From contig NZ_MSJM01000009.1 of NCBI RefSeq assembly GCF_001921845.1, positions 1 through 51,814 of the forward strand: a stretch of DNA of 51,814 nt, written 5' to 3'. How positions within the stretch are numbered: position 1 is the first letter of the stretch; each line of letters begins with the position of its first letter. The position numbers were made by a program, and so were the translations under genes. The stretch comes from Streptococcus cuniculi. Lineage in GTDB: Bacteria > Bacillota > Bacilli > Lactobacillales > Streptococcaceae. This document shows, one piece after another, positions 35,911-44,797 of the stretch. The notes under the pieces were generated by a model. The model ran no database searches, was not told the DNA's origin, and worked only from the letters and a program-made list of their open reading frames with translations.

Positions 35911-36726
35911 TTAGTCTAAAAATAGGGCTTGCAGTTCTCTTGCGACACCGTCTTCATCATTGGTGTAGCTTGTCAAGCAGTCCGCATAGGGGAGGAGGGT
36001 GTCGCTGGCATTTTTCATGGCGTAGCCTGTTCCTGCTAGGGACAACATTTGAACATCGTTGTGTTCGTCACCAAAGGCAATCAAGTCCTTGGCGTCCATC
36101 CGGTAGTGGTCGAGCAGATAGGTGAGGGCAGAGGCTTTTGTCACCCCTTTGGCACAGGTTTCAAGGATATTGAGAGGGCCACCCCAAGTGTTGATTTCCA
36201 GTTCATCATTGAAATAGCGATTGATGTCATCGGCCAGAGCGTACTTGTCTGCGGCGCGGGTCTGCATCAAAATCGAGTGGGGGTCTGATGTAATCCGCTC
36301 AGGCTTTATCAAGGTATCGGGAGTGATTTGCTCGACACCTAGGAGAGCGGGACTAAAGTTGTCCAAGTAATTTTGGGTGATGAAAAACTTATTTTTGTAT
36401 TCTCCAGCAATAAAGTCAGCTTGGAATTGTTCTTCTTCTTTTAGAAAATCAATCAGGTAGCGCTTGTCAATGAGGATATTTTGCTCCCATTCCCATTGTT
36501 GGTCTGGAATGTGGATGAGAGAGCCATTGAAGTTGATCATCGGCGTTGTGAGTCCTAGTTCTTTATAATAATGGCGCGCCATGCGATAGGGACGACCCGT
36601 CGCAACAATCACGGTGTGACCAGCTTCTTGGACCTTGCGAATGGTCTCAATCGTAAAGGCGCTCAATTGGCTATTCTTGTTTAATAATGTGCCATCTAAG
36701 TCAAGGGCAATCATTTTTTTCTTCAT
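35911..36726 (-). CDS. Cof-type HAD phosphatase
   Basis: A 271-residue HAD hydrolase of the Cof/YidA kind with a large C2 cap. ALDLDGTLLNKN (nucleophile aspartate), VIVATGRPY (motif II), and GDEHNDVQMLSLAG (motif IV) are intact. ATG 36726 with AAAGGAG is chosen over the longer frame, whose first 19 codons lie in a repeat. Relatives dephosphorylate sugar or nucleotide phosphates or FMN/PLP; the substrate is not readable. Confidence 0.88.
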   Translation of the reverse strand: MKKKMIALDLDGTLLNKNSQLSAFTIETIRKVQEAGHTVIVATGRPYRMARHYYKELGLTTPMINFNGSLIHIPDQQWEWEQNILIDKRYLIDFLKEEEQFQADFIAGEYKNKFFITQNYLDNFSPALLGVEQITPDTLIKPERITSDPHSILMQTRAADKYALADDINRYFNDELEINTWGGPLNILETCAKGVTKASALTYLLDHYRMDAKDLIAFGDEHNDVQMLSLAGTGYAMKNASDTLLPYADCLTSYTNDEDGVARELQALFLD

Positions 36727-36749
36727 ACAGGTAACTCCTTTCTGAGAGC

Positions 36750-36853
36750 TATAGTGGATTGAGAAAGGAATAGGACTAGGCAAGGAGCTGCAGATAGAAT
36801 GGCGTTCATCAAAGCGACTGAACGATGTCCTAACCTTTATTCAATTCACTATA
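36750..36853. repeat. RUP-sized inverted-repeat element
   Basis: The 27-base ends, starting TATAGTGGATTGAGAAAGG on the left and, in reverse complement, TATAGTGAATTGAATAAAGG on the right, agree at about 21 positions. Total 104 bp. The interior ACTAGGCAAGGAGCTGCA resembles the element at 14523-14627 (ACTAGGCAACGAGTCGCA). It lies between the HAD gene and the purine permease. Confidence 0.65.
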
Positions 36854-36943
36854 ATATGTCTCAGTATAGCAAAATAAGGCCTATCTGGCAAAACATAGTC
36901 AATGGTTTCGTTTTTGTGCTATGTAGCTTGAAAATTGTAAAAT

Positions 36944-37037
36944 CCGAACATTATTCGGTTGACAAAGTCGTTTTTGGACAAAAGAAAACATTTTCACGAA
37001 TATTTCGCTTGAAAAGTGAATGTTTTTAGTTTATAAT
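36944..37037 (+). promoter_or_regulatory. Purine permease promoter with two PurR-type boxes
   Basis: TTGAAA (37009-37014), 17 bases, TATAAT (37032-37037). Upstream are CCGAACATTATTCGG (36944-36958) and CGAATATTTCG (36997-37007), which resemble PurBoxes of lactococci and streptococci; the second touches the -35. No purine riboswitch fold was seen. Confidence 0.7.
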
Positions 37038-37074
37038 GTATTTATCGTTCGTAAATAAAGGAGAAAATTGAAAA

Positions 37075-38535
37075 ATGGACAAGTTTTTTGGTCTGAAAGA
37101 ACATGGAACGACAGTTTCGACAGAAATCATGGCAGGTTTGACGACATTCTTTGCCATGTCGTATATTTTATTTGTAAACCCAAGCGTATTGAGTGTGGCT
37201 GGTATGCCTTCGCAGGCGGTATTCTTAGCAACGATTATTGCCAGTACCGTGTCAACGCTCATCATGGGACTCTTTGCTAATGTTCCCTATGCCTTGGCAC
37301 CAGGAATGGGCTTGAATGCTTTCTTTACCTATACAGTCGTTATCGGACTTGGATTTACGTGGCAGGAAGCCTTGGCAATGGTTTTCCTTTGCGGTTTGTT
37401 TAATATTTTTATTACCGTTACAAAGGTGCGCAAGAGTATCATCAAGGCGATTCCGGTTAGCTTGCAGCACGCCATCGGTGGTGGTATCGGGGTCTTTGTG
37501 GCCTATCTTGGTTTTAAAAATTCAAACTTGATTACCTTCTTGACATCTGGTTCGGACATTATCACGGTCAATGGTGTGGCTCCTGCGGATGCGACAGCAG
37601 ATACCTTCTCAAATGGGGTCTTTTCAGTCCTAGCAGGTGGTGGGGTTGTTCCAGCTATTTCAACCTTTACAGACCCAAGTGTTCTCTTGACCGTCTTCGG
37701 CTTGATTTTGACAGCTATCTTAGTTATTAAAAATGTACGCGGTGGTATCTTGATTGGGATTGTAGCAACAACCCTTGCAGGAATTCCAGCGGGTGTAGTA
37801 GACATTTCTTCTATTAACTTTGCCGAAAATCATATCGGAAGTGCTTTTGCAGAATTAGGGACCACCTTCCTTGCAGCCTTTGGTGGTATGTCATCACTCT
37901 TTAGCAGTACCGAACGTCTGCCGTTGGTGCTCATGACAATCTTTGCTTTCAGCTTGTCGGATACCTTTGATACACTTGGAACCTTTATCGGTACAGGTCG
38001 TAAGACAGGTATCTTCTCAGCAGAAGATGAAGCGGCCCTTGAAAACGGCAAAGGCTTTAATTCAAAAATGGACAAGGCTCTCTTTGCTGATGCTATTGGA
38101 ACCTCTATCGGTGCGATTTTTGGAACTTCCAATACAACGACTTATGTTGAGTCTGCTGCAGGGATTTCAGCAGGCGGACGGACTGGCTTGACCGCCGTGA
38201 CAACAGCTGTCTTGTTCCTCTTGTCTATCCTCATCTTGCCATTTGTCGGTATTGTACCTGCAGCGGCAACTGCTCCAGCCCTTATCATCGTTGGGGTCAT
38301 GATGGTATCCTCTTTCCTTGATGTGGATTGGAGTAACTTTGAAGATGCGCTTCCAGCTTTCTTTGCAGCCTTCTTCATGGCACTATGTTTCTCTATCTCA
38401 TACGGAATTGCAGCAGCCTTTATCTTCTATTGCTTGGTCAAAGTCTCAACAGGCAAGGCAAAAGATATTCACCCAATCCTTTGGGGAGCAACAGCCTTGT
38501 TCATTCTGAACTTTATCATCTTGGCAATTCTTTAA
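37075..38535 (+). CDS. Guanine/hypoxanthine permease, AzgA/PbuG-like
   Basis: A 486-residue polytopic permease of the AzgA/PbuG-type purine transporter family. The start MDKFFGLKEHGTTVSTEIMAG is typical, followed by about 12-14 hydrophobic segments; conserved TTFFAMSYILFVNP, ALAPGMGLNAFF and SSTERLPLV/TSIGAIFGTSNTTTYVESAAG are family features. AAAGGAG lies 11 bases before ATG 37075. PurR-type boxes in front suggest control by purine supply. Substrate (guanine, hypoxanthine or both) is inferred. Confidence 0.9.
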   Translation: MDKFFGLKEHGTTVSTEIMAGLTTFFAMSYILFVNPSVLSVAGMPSQAVFLATIIASTVSTLIMGLFANVPYALAPGMGLNAFFTYTVVIGLGFTWQEALAMVFLCGLFNIFITVTKVRKSIIKAIPVSLQHAIGGGIGVFVAYLGFKNSNLITFLTSGSDIITVNGVAPADATADTFSNGVFSVLAGGGVVPAISTFTDPSVLLTVFGLILTAILVIKNVRGGILIGIVATTLAGIPAGVVDISSINFAENHIGSAFAELGTTFLAAFGGMSSLFSSTERLPLVLMTIFAFSLSDTFDTLGTFIGTGRKTGIFSAEDEAALENGKGFNSKMDKALFADAIGTSIGAIFGTSNTTTYVESAAGISAGGRTGLTAVTTAVLFLLSILILPFVGIVPAAATAPALIIVGVMMVSSFLDVDWSNFEDALPAFFAAFFMALCFSISYGIAAAFIFYCLVKVSTGKAKDIHPILWGATALFILNFIILAIL

Positions 38536-38556
38536 TAATTAGCTACTTTCTAAAAC

Positions 38557-38593
38557 AGACGGGGTGGGTCAAAAAATCCAATCCCGTCTTTTT
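38557..38593 (+). terminator. Terminator of the purine permease gene
   Basis: AGACGGG (38557-38563) pairs with CCCGTCT (38583-38589) followed by a T-tract; the loop is long. Confidence 0.7.
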
Positions 38594-38677
38594 ATGTAGA
38601 TTTTAATGGTTCGTATAGATAAAAATAGTTTTAGAATGAAGCTCATCTTTTCGAGGTTTGTAAGAGCTGGAACAACA

Positions 38678-38881
38678 TGAGTCCGAGCACGATGTTTTCG
38701 CCGTAGTGGAATTCTTGAGGTTGGGACAAAAGTCTCATATCTCCTTACGTTTTATAGTTTTAACAGTTTGACGCAGTAGTTGTCCGGTTTGTCGCATGTT
38801 GACACCCGAGCCTAGAAACTAGAGAGCGAGGACTACAAAATCAATTTCTGTCCCACTCCCAAAAATGAGTATTGCTTCAAC
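38678..38881 (+). repeat. Family-1 remnant (copy 5) split by a family-2 repeat
   Basis: GATGTTTTC (38691-38699) and GTAGTGGAATTCTTGAGG match the left half of copy 4. A family-2 repeat (38719-38860, GGTTGGGACAAAAG to TGTCCCACTCCC) follows, and then AAAAATGAGTATTG, which corresponds to the sequence after the inner hairpin of copy 4. So the second repeat appears to be inserted in the first. The arm on the right side is no longer recognisable. Confidence 0.6.
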
Positions 38882-38929
38882 AGTCTGTGGGATTGTCGAA
38901 GGTTAGAAATAAGGATGAAATAATCTTTT

Positions 38930-39185
38930 AGAACGTAGACAATTCCAAAATCTATTTAAACAAGTGAAAAAGCTCTGCTAACTTAAGATTCGATTTGCTG
39001 ATTTTCGCGAGCGGAGCGAGCCTCCTCCAATCCTTTTCGCTGTGGTAAACGTAGCGTCATGACTGGTCATGACGCTACTCGGAAATGTTGAGACATTGGG
39101 CTCAACATTTAGGTATGGAATTCCGTAGGAAGTCGCTACCGTCCGCACCACCTAAGAAAAGGATTGCAAAAGAACTTTTTCTTCA
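38930..39185 (+). repeat. Family-1 repeat, copy 3
   Basis: Arm CAATCCTTTTC (39028-39038) pairs with GAAAAGGATTG (39156-39166), different from copies 1, 2 and 4 but again perfectly matched. Inside are GTAGCGTCATGAC / GTCATGACGCTAC (39050-39077) and AAATGTTGAG / CTCAACATTT. It ends about 90 bases before the tsaE promoter. Together with copy 5 it fills the 38594-39270 spacer. Confidence 0.75.
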
Positions 39186-39277
39186 ATCCTCAACTGGTGA
39201 AGAGGTTGCTTGCGTCTATGCCAATGAAGAAAATATCAAAAAAGTTTATTTGTTTGGTATGTTATACTCATAAGCAA

Positions 39278-39306
39278 ATGACAAAACAAGCTCTCTATGC
39301 TATAAT
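39278..39306 (+). promoter_or_regulatory. tsaE promoter abutting the start codon
   Basis: ATGACA (39278-39283), 17 bases, TATAAT (39301-39306) with TGC before it. The ATG is eight bases after the end of the -10, so transcription should begin at or next to the start codon. Confidence 0.7.
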
Positions 39307-39313
39307 AGAGGGC

Positions 39314-39760
39314 ATGTATAGTCATAATGAAGAAGAATTGATTGCGCTAGGGCAGGCGATTGGCTGTAAGCTACGAGCAGGCGATGTGCTGGTTCTGACT
39401 GGTGATTTGGGTGCAGGGAAAACCACCCTGACCAAGGGAATTGCCCAAGGTCTTGAGATTAAGCAGATGATTAAAAGTCCGACCTACACCATTGTCCGTG
39501 AGTATGAGGGGCGCTTGCCTCTCTATCATTTAGATGTCTATCGTATCGGAGATGATCCAGACTCGATTGACTTGGATGACTTTCTCTATGGCGATGGTGT
39601 GACGGTCATTGAATGGGGAGAGCTTCTGGATGCTTCACTCTTGGATGATTTTCTACGAATTATCATTGAAAAGGTTGAAGATGGTCGTAAGCTAACCCTT
39701 GAGCCACAAGGAAAACGTAGTCAGGCCCTGGTAGAGGAGATTGGTCATGGCGCAGGTTGA
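39314..39760 (+). CDS. tsaE: tRNA threonylcarbamoyladenosine biosynthesis ATPase TsaE
   Basis: A 148-residue P-loop protein that works with TsaB and TsaD to make t6A37 on tRNAs. Walker A GDLGAGKTTLT (30-40) and IKSPTYTIVREY are characteristic, then LYHLDVYRI and VIEWGE. ATG 39314 starts MYSHNEEEL as in other streptococci; the open frame upstream belongs to a repeat. There is no usual Shine-Dalgarno site (only GAGGG two bases away). The downstream gene overlaps its end. Confidence 0.94.
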   Translation: MYSHNEEELIALGQAIGCKLRAGDVLVLTGDLGAGKTTLTKGIAQGLEIKQMIKSPTYTIVREYEGRLPLYHLDVYRIGDDPDSIDLDDFLYGDGVTVIEWGELLDASLLDDFLRIIIEKVEDGRKLTLEPQGKRSQALVEEIGHGAG

Positions 39761-40280
39761 AAAAGAGATTTTCTTTGAAGAAGCAGAAGGCTCTCATGCA
39801 GCTGCTTTCATTGAGTTTATGAATCAGGTAGCAAAAGAGACCGACTTTCTCGTCATGGATGAAACGGGTTTTCAGTTTACAGCGGAACAACTAGCCTCTA
39901 TTTTTGAACAGAGTCTTGCTAGTCCAAGTCAACTTCATCTCCTTGCCTTATGTGGTGATGAGGTAGTTGGAGCTGTCACCGTTCGTGCCTCTAAGCAGTA
40001 CCGCATCAGCCATATTGGCAATATCTTTATCGCGGTGCGAAAAGACTATTGGGGCCACGGCATCGGACGGATTTTATTAGAAGAAGTGATTGAGTGGGCA
40101 AGGGAAACCGGCTTAATGAAGCGGCTGGAGTTGACCGTTCAGGTACGCAATGATCGTGCGGTTGCCTTGTATCAGAAAATGGGTTTTGAAATAGAAGGCA
40201 CTCAAAAATGGGGTGCAAGAACAGATGAAGGAGAATGGCTTGACCTGTATTACATGGGCAGGCTGATAGATGATAAATGA
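39747..40280 (+). CDS. GNAT-family N-acetyltransferase
   Basis: A 177-residue acetyltransferase with the GNAT acetyl-CoA pyrophosphate loop RKDYWGHGIGRILLEE and the ELTVQVRNDRAVALYQKMGF strand-helix found in RimI-like enzymes. ATG 39747 has AGGAG seven bases before it and overlaps the tsaE end; LCP gene translation begins at its stop. Order tsaE-GNAT-LCP is conserved in streptococci. The acceptor (protein N-terminus, amine or antibiotic-like compound) is unknown. Confidence 0.88.
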   Translation: MAQVEKEIFFEEAEGSHAAAFIEFMNQVAKETDFLVMDETGFQFTAEQLASIFEQSLASPSQLHLLALCGDEVVGAVTVRASKQYRISHIGNIFIAVRKDYWGHGIGRILLEEVIEWARETGLMKRLELTVQVRNDRAVALYQKMGFEIEGTQKWGARTDEGEWLDLYYMGRLIDDK

Positions 40281-41383
40281 GTATTGGTAAGAAGATTTTT
40301 CTCATGCTTTTAGCCATTGTTGGCTTAACAGTTGGAGCTGGAGTGCTATACGCCACAACGGTGTTGAACTATTCGACGGATAGTTTTTCGAAGACCTTCA
40401 AATCGATTGAGGGACAAGAAGAGGATCATGTGATTGAAGCGACAGAACCTCTGACAGTCCTTTTGATGGGGGTTGATATGGACCAGGCCAGCCGAGGCGG
40501 AAATTGGGAAGAGGGACGGAGCGACTCCATGATTTTGGTGACGGTCAATCCCAAGACCCAAAAAACGACCATGGTCAGTTTAACGCGTGATATTATGGTC
40601 GAAATTGCAAATGCAGATGGAACGTCCAGCGGTACGGTTGAAAAGCTCAACCACTCCTACAGTTATGGTCAGGCTCCGATGGCGATTGCAACGGTTGAAA
40701 AGATGCTCGACATCAATATCAATCGCTATGTCGAAATCAACATGGACGGGTTGATTGAATTGGTTGATGCGATTGGTGGGATTACTGTGAATAATACCCT
40801 CGGTTTTCCGATTTCTATCAGCGAATATGAGCCAGCCTATACAGCAGTTGTTGAGCCAGGAGAGCAGCGTGTCAATGGAAATCAGGCCTTGGTCTATTCT
40901 CGGATGCGCTACGATGATCCAGAAGGGGATATTGGCCGTCAAAGGCGTCAGCGTGAAGTCATTCAAGCCATGGTTAAAAAACTACTTCAGCTGGATGGAA
41001 TTACGCAGTATAAACCGATTTTAGATGCCATTTCAAACAATATGCGCACGAATGTCTCGATTACTCCAGCCTCTTTTCCAGCTCTTCTAGGCTATAAAGA
41101 TTCCTTGAAGACTATTGAAACCCACCAATTAGTAGGGGAGGGTCAGATGGTGGATGGACTGTATTACCAGATTCCGACTAGTGAAGAATTGCTTGAAATC
41201 CAAAACATCATCAAAACTTCCCTCGGTTTACCAACCTCGACAGAGTTGAGAACCAATGTGAGAGTATCTAGTGGTGCTACACCGATTTCGGTGATTAACG
41301 CCTATACAGAACTACCGGGCATTACTAGCTCACTAGGGGAAGCAGATTCGACTGCTGGAGCTGGATTTGACGCTCCGCAATAA
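40277..41383 (+). CDS. lytR: LytR-CpsA-Psr (LCP) family wall-polymer ligase
   Basis: A 368-residue membrane-anchored LCP protein. Residues 7-28 form a membrane helix (FLMLLAIVGLTVGAGVLY), then an LCP domain with LLMGVD, GRSDSMILVTV, SLTRDIMVEI and YSRMRYDDPEGDIGRQRRQ, where conserved Arg and Asp residues bind the polyprenyl pyrophosphate. LCP proteins join teichoic acid or capsule to peptidoglycan. ATG 40277 overlaps the GNAT stop. A tail of about 40 residues rich in Ser/Gly/Ala follows the fold. Confidence 0.92.
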   Translation: MSIGKKIFLMLLAIVGLTVGAGVLYATTVLNYSTDSFSKTFKSIEGQEEDHVIEATEPLTVLLMGVDMDQASRGGNWEEGRSDSMILVTVNPKTQKTTMVSLTRDIMVEIANADGTSSGTVEKLNHSYSYGQAPMAIATVEKMLDININRYVEINMDGLIELVDAIGGITVNNTLGFPISISEYEPAYTAVVEPGEQRVNGNQALVYSRMRYDDPEGDIGRQRRQREVIQAMVKKLLQLDGITQYKPILDAISNNMRTNVSITPASFPALLGYKDSLKTIETHQLVGEGQMVDGLYYQIPTSEELLEIQNIIKTSLGLPTSTELRTNVRVSSGATPISVINAYTELPGITSSLGEADSTAGAGFDAPQ

Positions 41384-41410
41384 AAACCAAGCCCGTGGGG
41401 CTTGGTTTTT
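41382..41410. terminator. Bidirectional terminator between the LCP gene and a convergent gene
   Basis: AAAAACCAAGCCC pairs perfectly with GGGCTTGGTTTTT around GTG. It begins in the lytR stop codon and ends at the stop of the convergent small gene. Confidence 0.9.
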
Positions 41411-41699
41411 AGTTTTCTTGATATTTAGCCTGTATCTTTTGAATCTCGCTCAGATTTCCAGCGATGTTTTGCTGATACACCCGCAGTTTGTACTGAACGT
41501 CCTCGGCCATTTCTTGGAGTGGCGCTTGGTAGCTTTGGAGCACGGCAAGCTGGTCTTGGATATTCTGATAGCTATCCTGCATGCGGTGGATGATGTCCAT
41601 GGTTTCAGTGGTTTCTGTCACGATTTTGTCGCGGTTTTTAACGGCTAGATAGGCGATTGTGGCAGCTGTTCCAGCTGCGATGAGGTGTGATAGTTTCAT
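41409..41699 (-). CDS. Small membrane-anchored coiled-coil protein
   Basis: A 96-residue protein: N-terminal hydrophobic stretch LIAAGTAATIAYLAV (about 5-19) followed by a charged helical, Gln-rich region with heptad spacing (MQDSYQNIQDQLAVLQSYQ). It resembles YtxH-like small envelope proteins in layout. The start overlaps the HIT gene stop by four bases. It is conserved next to the HIT gene in streptococci as far as I recall. No function can be assigned. Confidence 0.75.
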   Translation of the reverse strand: MKLSHLIAAGTAATIAYLAVKNRDKIVTETTETMDIIHRMQDSYQNIQDQLAVLQSYQAPLQEMAEDVQYKLRVYQQNIAGNLSEIQKIQAKYQEN

Positions 41700-42112
41700 T
41701 TTGTCTCCATCCGTAATTGGTCTGCAAGTTGCGCCAAGACTGGGAAATCAGGCTCGTTGGCATCAAAGGAAATGTGTAGTCCGTCTTTGTCGTCAAAGCG
41801 GGGTAAGAGGTGGACATGGGTGTGAAAAACGGTCTGTCCCGCGCTTGCTTCCATGTTGCTGATCAGATTGACTCCGCTTGCTCCGAGCTGCTCTTTTAAG
41901 TGCTGGGCGATGACGGGGATTTTGGCAAATAGCGCTGCGCTTGCTACTTCATCCATTTCAAGCAGATTCCGGAAATGTTTTTTTGGAACGACTAGGGTAT
42001 GCCCCTTTGTGACCTGGGTAATGTCTAAAAAGGCAAGGACATCTTCATCTTCGTAGACGATAGATGAGGGAATATCTCCAGCAACGATGCTACAAAAAAT
42101 ACAATCTGACAT
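41696..42112 (-). CDS. hit: HIT-family nucleotide hydrolase
   Basis: A 138-residue histidine-triad protein: HTHVHLLPR near residue 98 contains the triad, CIFCSIVAGDIPSSIVYEDE starts the fold with the two zinc-type cysteines. Members hydrolyse AMP-lysine-type or adenylated substrates. Transcribed with the small coiled-coil gene and divergent from ecsA. Confidence 0.9.
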   Translation of the reverse strand: MSDCIFCSIVAGDIPSSIVYEDEDVLAFLDITQVTKGHTLVVPKKHFRNLLEMDEVASAALFAKIPVIAQHLKEQLGASGVNLISNMEASAGQTVFHTHVHLLPRFDDKDGLHISFDANEPDFPVLAQLADQLRMETK

Positions 42113-42174
42113 AAAGCAAACCTCTTTTTTAAAATTCTGTTATAATAAGTATATCAAATTGTAGGGAAAAATGT

Positions 42175-42909
42175 ATGTTAGAAGTAAAAAATGTCACAGG
42201 TGGTTACGTCCATATCCCTGTTTTGAAAGATGTTTCCTTTCAAGTAGCAGACGGTGAGTTGGTCGGCTTGATTGGATTAAATGGTGCAGGAAAATCAACA
42301 ACGATTAAAGAAATCATTGGCTTGTTGTCGCCCTATCAGGGACAGATTTTAATTGACGGAGAAAGTTTGCAGACCAATCCGCAGGGTTATCGCAAAAAAA
42401 TCGGCTTTATTCCTGAAACGCCGAGCCTCTATGAAGAATTGACCTTAAAAGAGCATTTAGAAGTGGTGGCCATGGCCTATGACTTGGACTGGGAACAGGC
42501 TTTTGTACGGGCAGAAAAGTTGCTCAAGATTTTCCGTTTGGAGGAGAAATTGGAATGGTTTCCCGTGCATTTTTCAAAAGGGATGAAACAGAAAGTCATG
42601 ATTATTTGTGCCTTTATGGTCAATCCGAGTTTGCTGATTGTCGATGAGCCCTTTTTGGGGCTAGATCCAGTAGCAATCGATGATTTGATTCGCTTGTTGG
42701 AAGAAGAAAAAGAAAAGGGGACATCAATCTTGATGTCGACCCATGTTCTGGACTCGGCTGAAAAAATGTGTGACCGCTTTGTCATCTTACATCAAGGTCA
42801 AGTACGGGCTGAGGGCAACTTAGCAGAATTGCAGGCAGCGTTTGGTCGTAAACAGGCTAGCTTGAACGACCTCTACCTTGCTCTGACCAAAGAAGGAGTA
42901 GAGGGATGA
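42175..42909 (+). CDS. ecsA: ABC transporter ATPase EcsA
   Basis: A 244-residue ATPase with Walker A GLNGAGKST (34-42), signature FSKGMKQKV in place of LSGGQ, and Walker B LLIVDEPFLGLDP. The FSKGMKQ signature is usual for EcsA. EcsAB affects secretion and membrane protein handling in Bacillus. An extended -10 TGTTATAAT (42138-42146) lies upstream, with a poor -35. It overlaps ecsB by four bases. Confidence 0.92.
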   Translation: MLEVKNVTGGYVHIPVLKDVSFQVADGELVGLIGLNGAGKSTTIKEIIGLLSPYQGQILIDGESLQTNPQGYRKKIGFIPETPSLYEELTLKEHLEVVAMAYDLDWEQAFVRAEKLLKIFRLEEKLEWFPVHFSKGMKQKVMIICAFMVNPSLLIVDEPFLGLDPVAIDDLIRLLEEEKEKGTSILMSTHVLDSAEKMCDRFVILHQGQVRAEGNLAELQAAFGRKQASLNDLYLALTKEGVEG

Positions 42910-43952
42910 CAGGACTGTTTCAGGAGCGTAGGCTAGCCTTTACCCAGCGCTGTCTCAAGTATCTCCGCTATGTGTTAAATGACCATTTTGTCCTTGTTTT
43001 AATGGTTTTGCTCGGTTTTTTAGCCCTACAATATCGCCAACTCTTGGAGCATTTTCCAGCAAATCCTTGGATTGTCTACCTATTATTAGCAGTTGTAACG
43101 GTCTTGCTCTTGTTTGCTGGACGGATCGCCACGTATCTGGAATCAGCAGATCGCGTCTTTCTCCTACCGAAGGAGGATGAGGTCCTTGGCTGGATTCAGG
43201 CAGCTCGCCTGCGTGCGATGTTGCTCTGGGGAATCGTGCAGCTGGTGGTTCAAGTTTTGTTGTTCCCCCTCTATCTGAAACTGGGATGGTCGCTTCTCAT
43301 CTTTGCTTTGTATCTGCTCATCTTATCGGTGATGAAATATGTTTGGCTCGTCTTGCAAACGCGGTTTGTATCGCAGTCGGGACAGTTGGATTGGGACAGG
43401 GCGGTGCAGTATGAAACCAAGCGCCAGCAAGGAATCTTGCGGTTTTACTCGCTCTTTACCCATGTCAAGGGCATCAGCAGTGATGTCAAGCGCCGCAAGT
43501 ATCTGGATGTTGTGTTGACCTTTGTCAAAAAAAGGCAGGGCAGGACTTGGGACTATTTATTTATCCGCAGTTTTCTCCGTTCGGGGGATAGTTTTGGCCT
43601 CAGTCTTCGCTTACTGGCTTTGAGTATGGCAAGTCTTCTCCTGATTGCGGAATCCTGGCTTGGAGCAGGCCTAGCAGTCTTGTTTGACTACCTCTTGCTC
43701 TTTCAGTTACTGCCCCTCTACCATGCCTATGATTACCAGTACCTGACCCGTCTGTACCCTCTAAGCCCGCAGGATAAAGTAGTCAGTTTTAAGCGCGTAG
43801 TACAAATCATCATCTATTTGGTTCTTACTTCCCAATTGCTGGTGGGCTTGCTGGCTTTACAAGATAAGGCATACCTTGCCGTACTAGCAGGAGCGGGGAT
43901 CTTTTTGGCTCATCTCTATCTCGGCCTGAAATCAAAAAAATTGATTGACTAA
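42906..43952 (+). CDS. ecsB: ABC transporter membrane protein EcsB
   Basis: A 348-residue polytopic membrane protein with hydrophobic segments such as FVLVLMVLLGFLAL and WIVYLLLAVVTVLLLF, and the EcsB-type FLLPKEDEVLGWIQAARLRAM. It pairs with EcsA. ATG 42906 overlaps the ecsA stop. Confidence 0.92.
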   Translation: MTGLFQERRLAFTQRCLKYLRYVLNDHFVLVLMVLLGFLALQYRQLLEHFPANPWIVYLLLAVVTVLLLFAGRIATYLESADRVFLLPKEDEVLGWIQAARLRAMLLWGIVQLVVQVLLFPLYLKLGWSLLIFALYLLILSVMKYVWLVLQTRFVSQSGQLDWDRAVQYETKRQQGILRFYSLFTHVKGISSDVKRRKYLDVVLTFVKKRQGRTWDYLFIRSFLRSGDSFGLSLRLLALSMASLLLIAESWLGAGLAVLFDYLLLFQLLPLYHAYDYQYLTRLYPLSPQDKVVSFKRVVQIIIYLVLTSQLLVGLLALQDKAYLAVLAGAGIFLAHLYLGLKSKKLID

Positions 43953-44002
43953 TGAGATGAAAACTAGTAAAATAGTAAAGAATTTTTCAAAGGAGAACTG
44001 GC

Positions 44003-44797
44003 ATGCAATTTGATACAAGCGGACTTCGTCTGCAATCGATCGCAGGAAATAGTGGAAAAGCATTTAAGGGCATGCGAACAGATGGAACGCCCGTTTTTGT
44101 CAAGTATGAAATGCCTCCGATTGTTTCGGCTTTGGCGCATGAACAGATTACTCCCCCTGTCCTTTCTGCCAATCGAGAGTTGGGAGTTGGCCAGCGTGTG
44201 GAGCAGGAATGGCTGAATGGTCATACTCTGACCCGCTCCGAGATGGGAGGCAAGCAGGTGCAGCAGATTTTGGTGCGGATGCACTATTCGAAAATGTTGC
44301 TCAATCAAGCCTTGCAGTTAAATTATACCTATCAAGAGCCCCAAGATTTGGTTCGCAAATGGCAGCAAGAAGCCCCAGCTCGCCTTGCTAAAAACAGCTA
44401 TCTTCAGTCGGTTTGTAGTGACTTGTTGAATCATCTGCCAACTTTCCGTAAGGATGTGGCGACCTTTGTCCACGGGGATTTACACCATACGAACTGGGTT
44501 GAGACAACTAGTGGTCTGATTTATCTGACGGACTGGGAGACAGCTTGTGTAACAGATCGGATGCTTGATGTGGCTTATCTCTTGACCCACTACATTCCAA
44601 GACAATCTTGGGAAGAATGGCTCAAGAGCTATGGCTACAAATACAACCAAACCGTCTTAAATAAAATTTACTGGTATGGTCAGCTCGGCTATCTCAACCA
44701 AATTGCAAAGCATGTCGAAAGCTATGACATGGAAGCAGCGAATAAAGAAATTTACGCCTTGCGGTATTTCCGTAAGAGCTATTACAAGGAAGTATGA
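44003..44797 (+). CDS. ccrZ: Cell cycle regulator CcrZ (choline/thiamine-kinase fold)
   Basis: A 264-residue aminoglycoside/choline-kinase-fold protein. The catalytic stretch is [12 protein letters not shown] and the metal site LTDWETAC. In Streptococcus pneumoniae the protein in this position and of this size links DNA replication initiation to the cell cycle with FtsZ. AAAGGAG precedes ATG 44003, and trmB overlaps its stop (ATGA), the same pairing as in the pneumococcus. A -10-like TAAAAT lies upstream. Confidence 0.9.
   Translation: MQFDTSGLRLQSIAGNSGKAFKGMRTDGTPVFVKYEMPPIVSALAHEQITPPVLSANRELGVGQRVEQEWLNGHTLTRSEMGGKQVQQILVRMHYSKMLLNQALQLNYTYQEPQDLVRKWQQEAPARLAKNSYLQSVCSDLLNHLPTFRKDVATFVHGDLHHTNWVETTSGLIYLTDWETACVTDRMLDVAYLLTHYIPRQSWEEWLKSYGYKYNQTVLNKIYWYGQLGYLNQIAKHVESYDMEAANKEIYALRYFRKSYYKEV

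Noticed and set aside
36855..37074. Purine riboswitch before the permease
   Set aside because: No paired three-stem fold with the conserved loop bases was found; PurR-type boxes explain regulation better.
39164..39313. 50-codon N-terminal extension of TsaE
   Set aside because: It lies in the edge of a family-1 repeat and in the promoter; relatives start at MYSHNEEEL.
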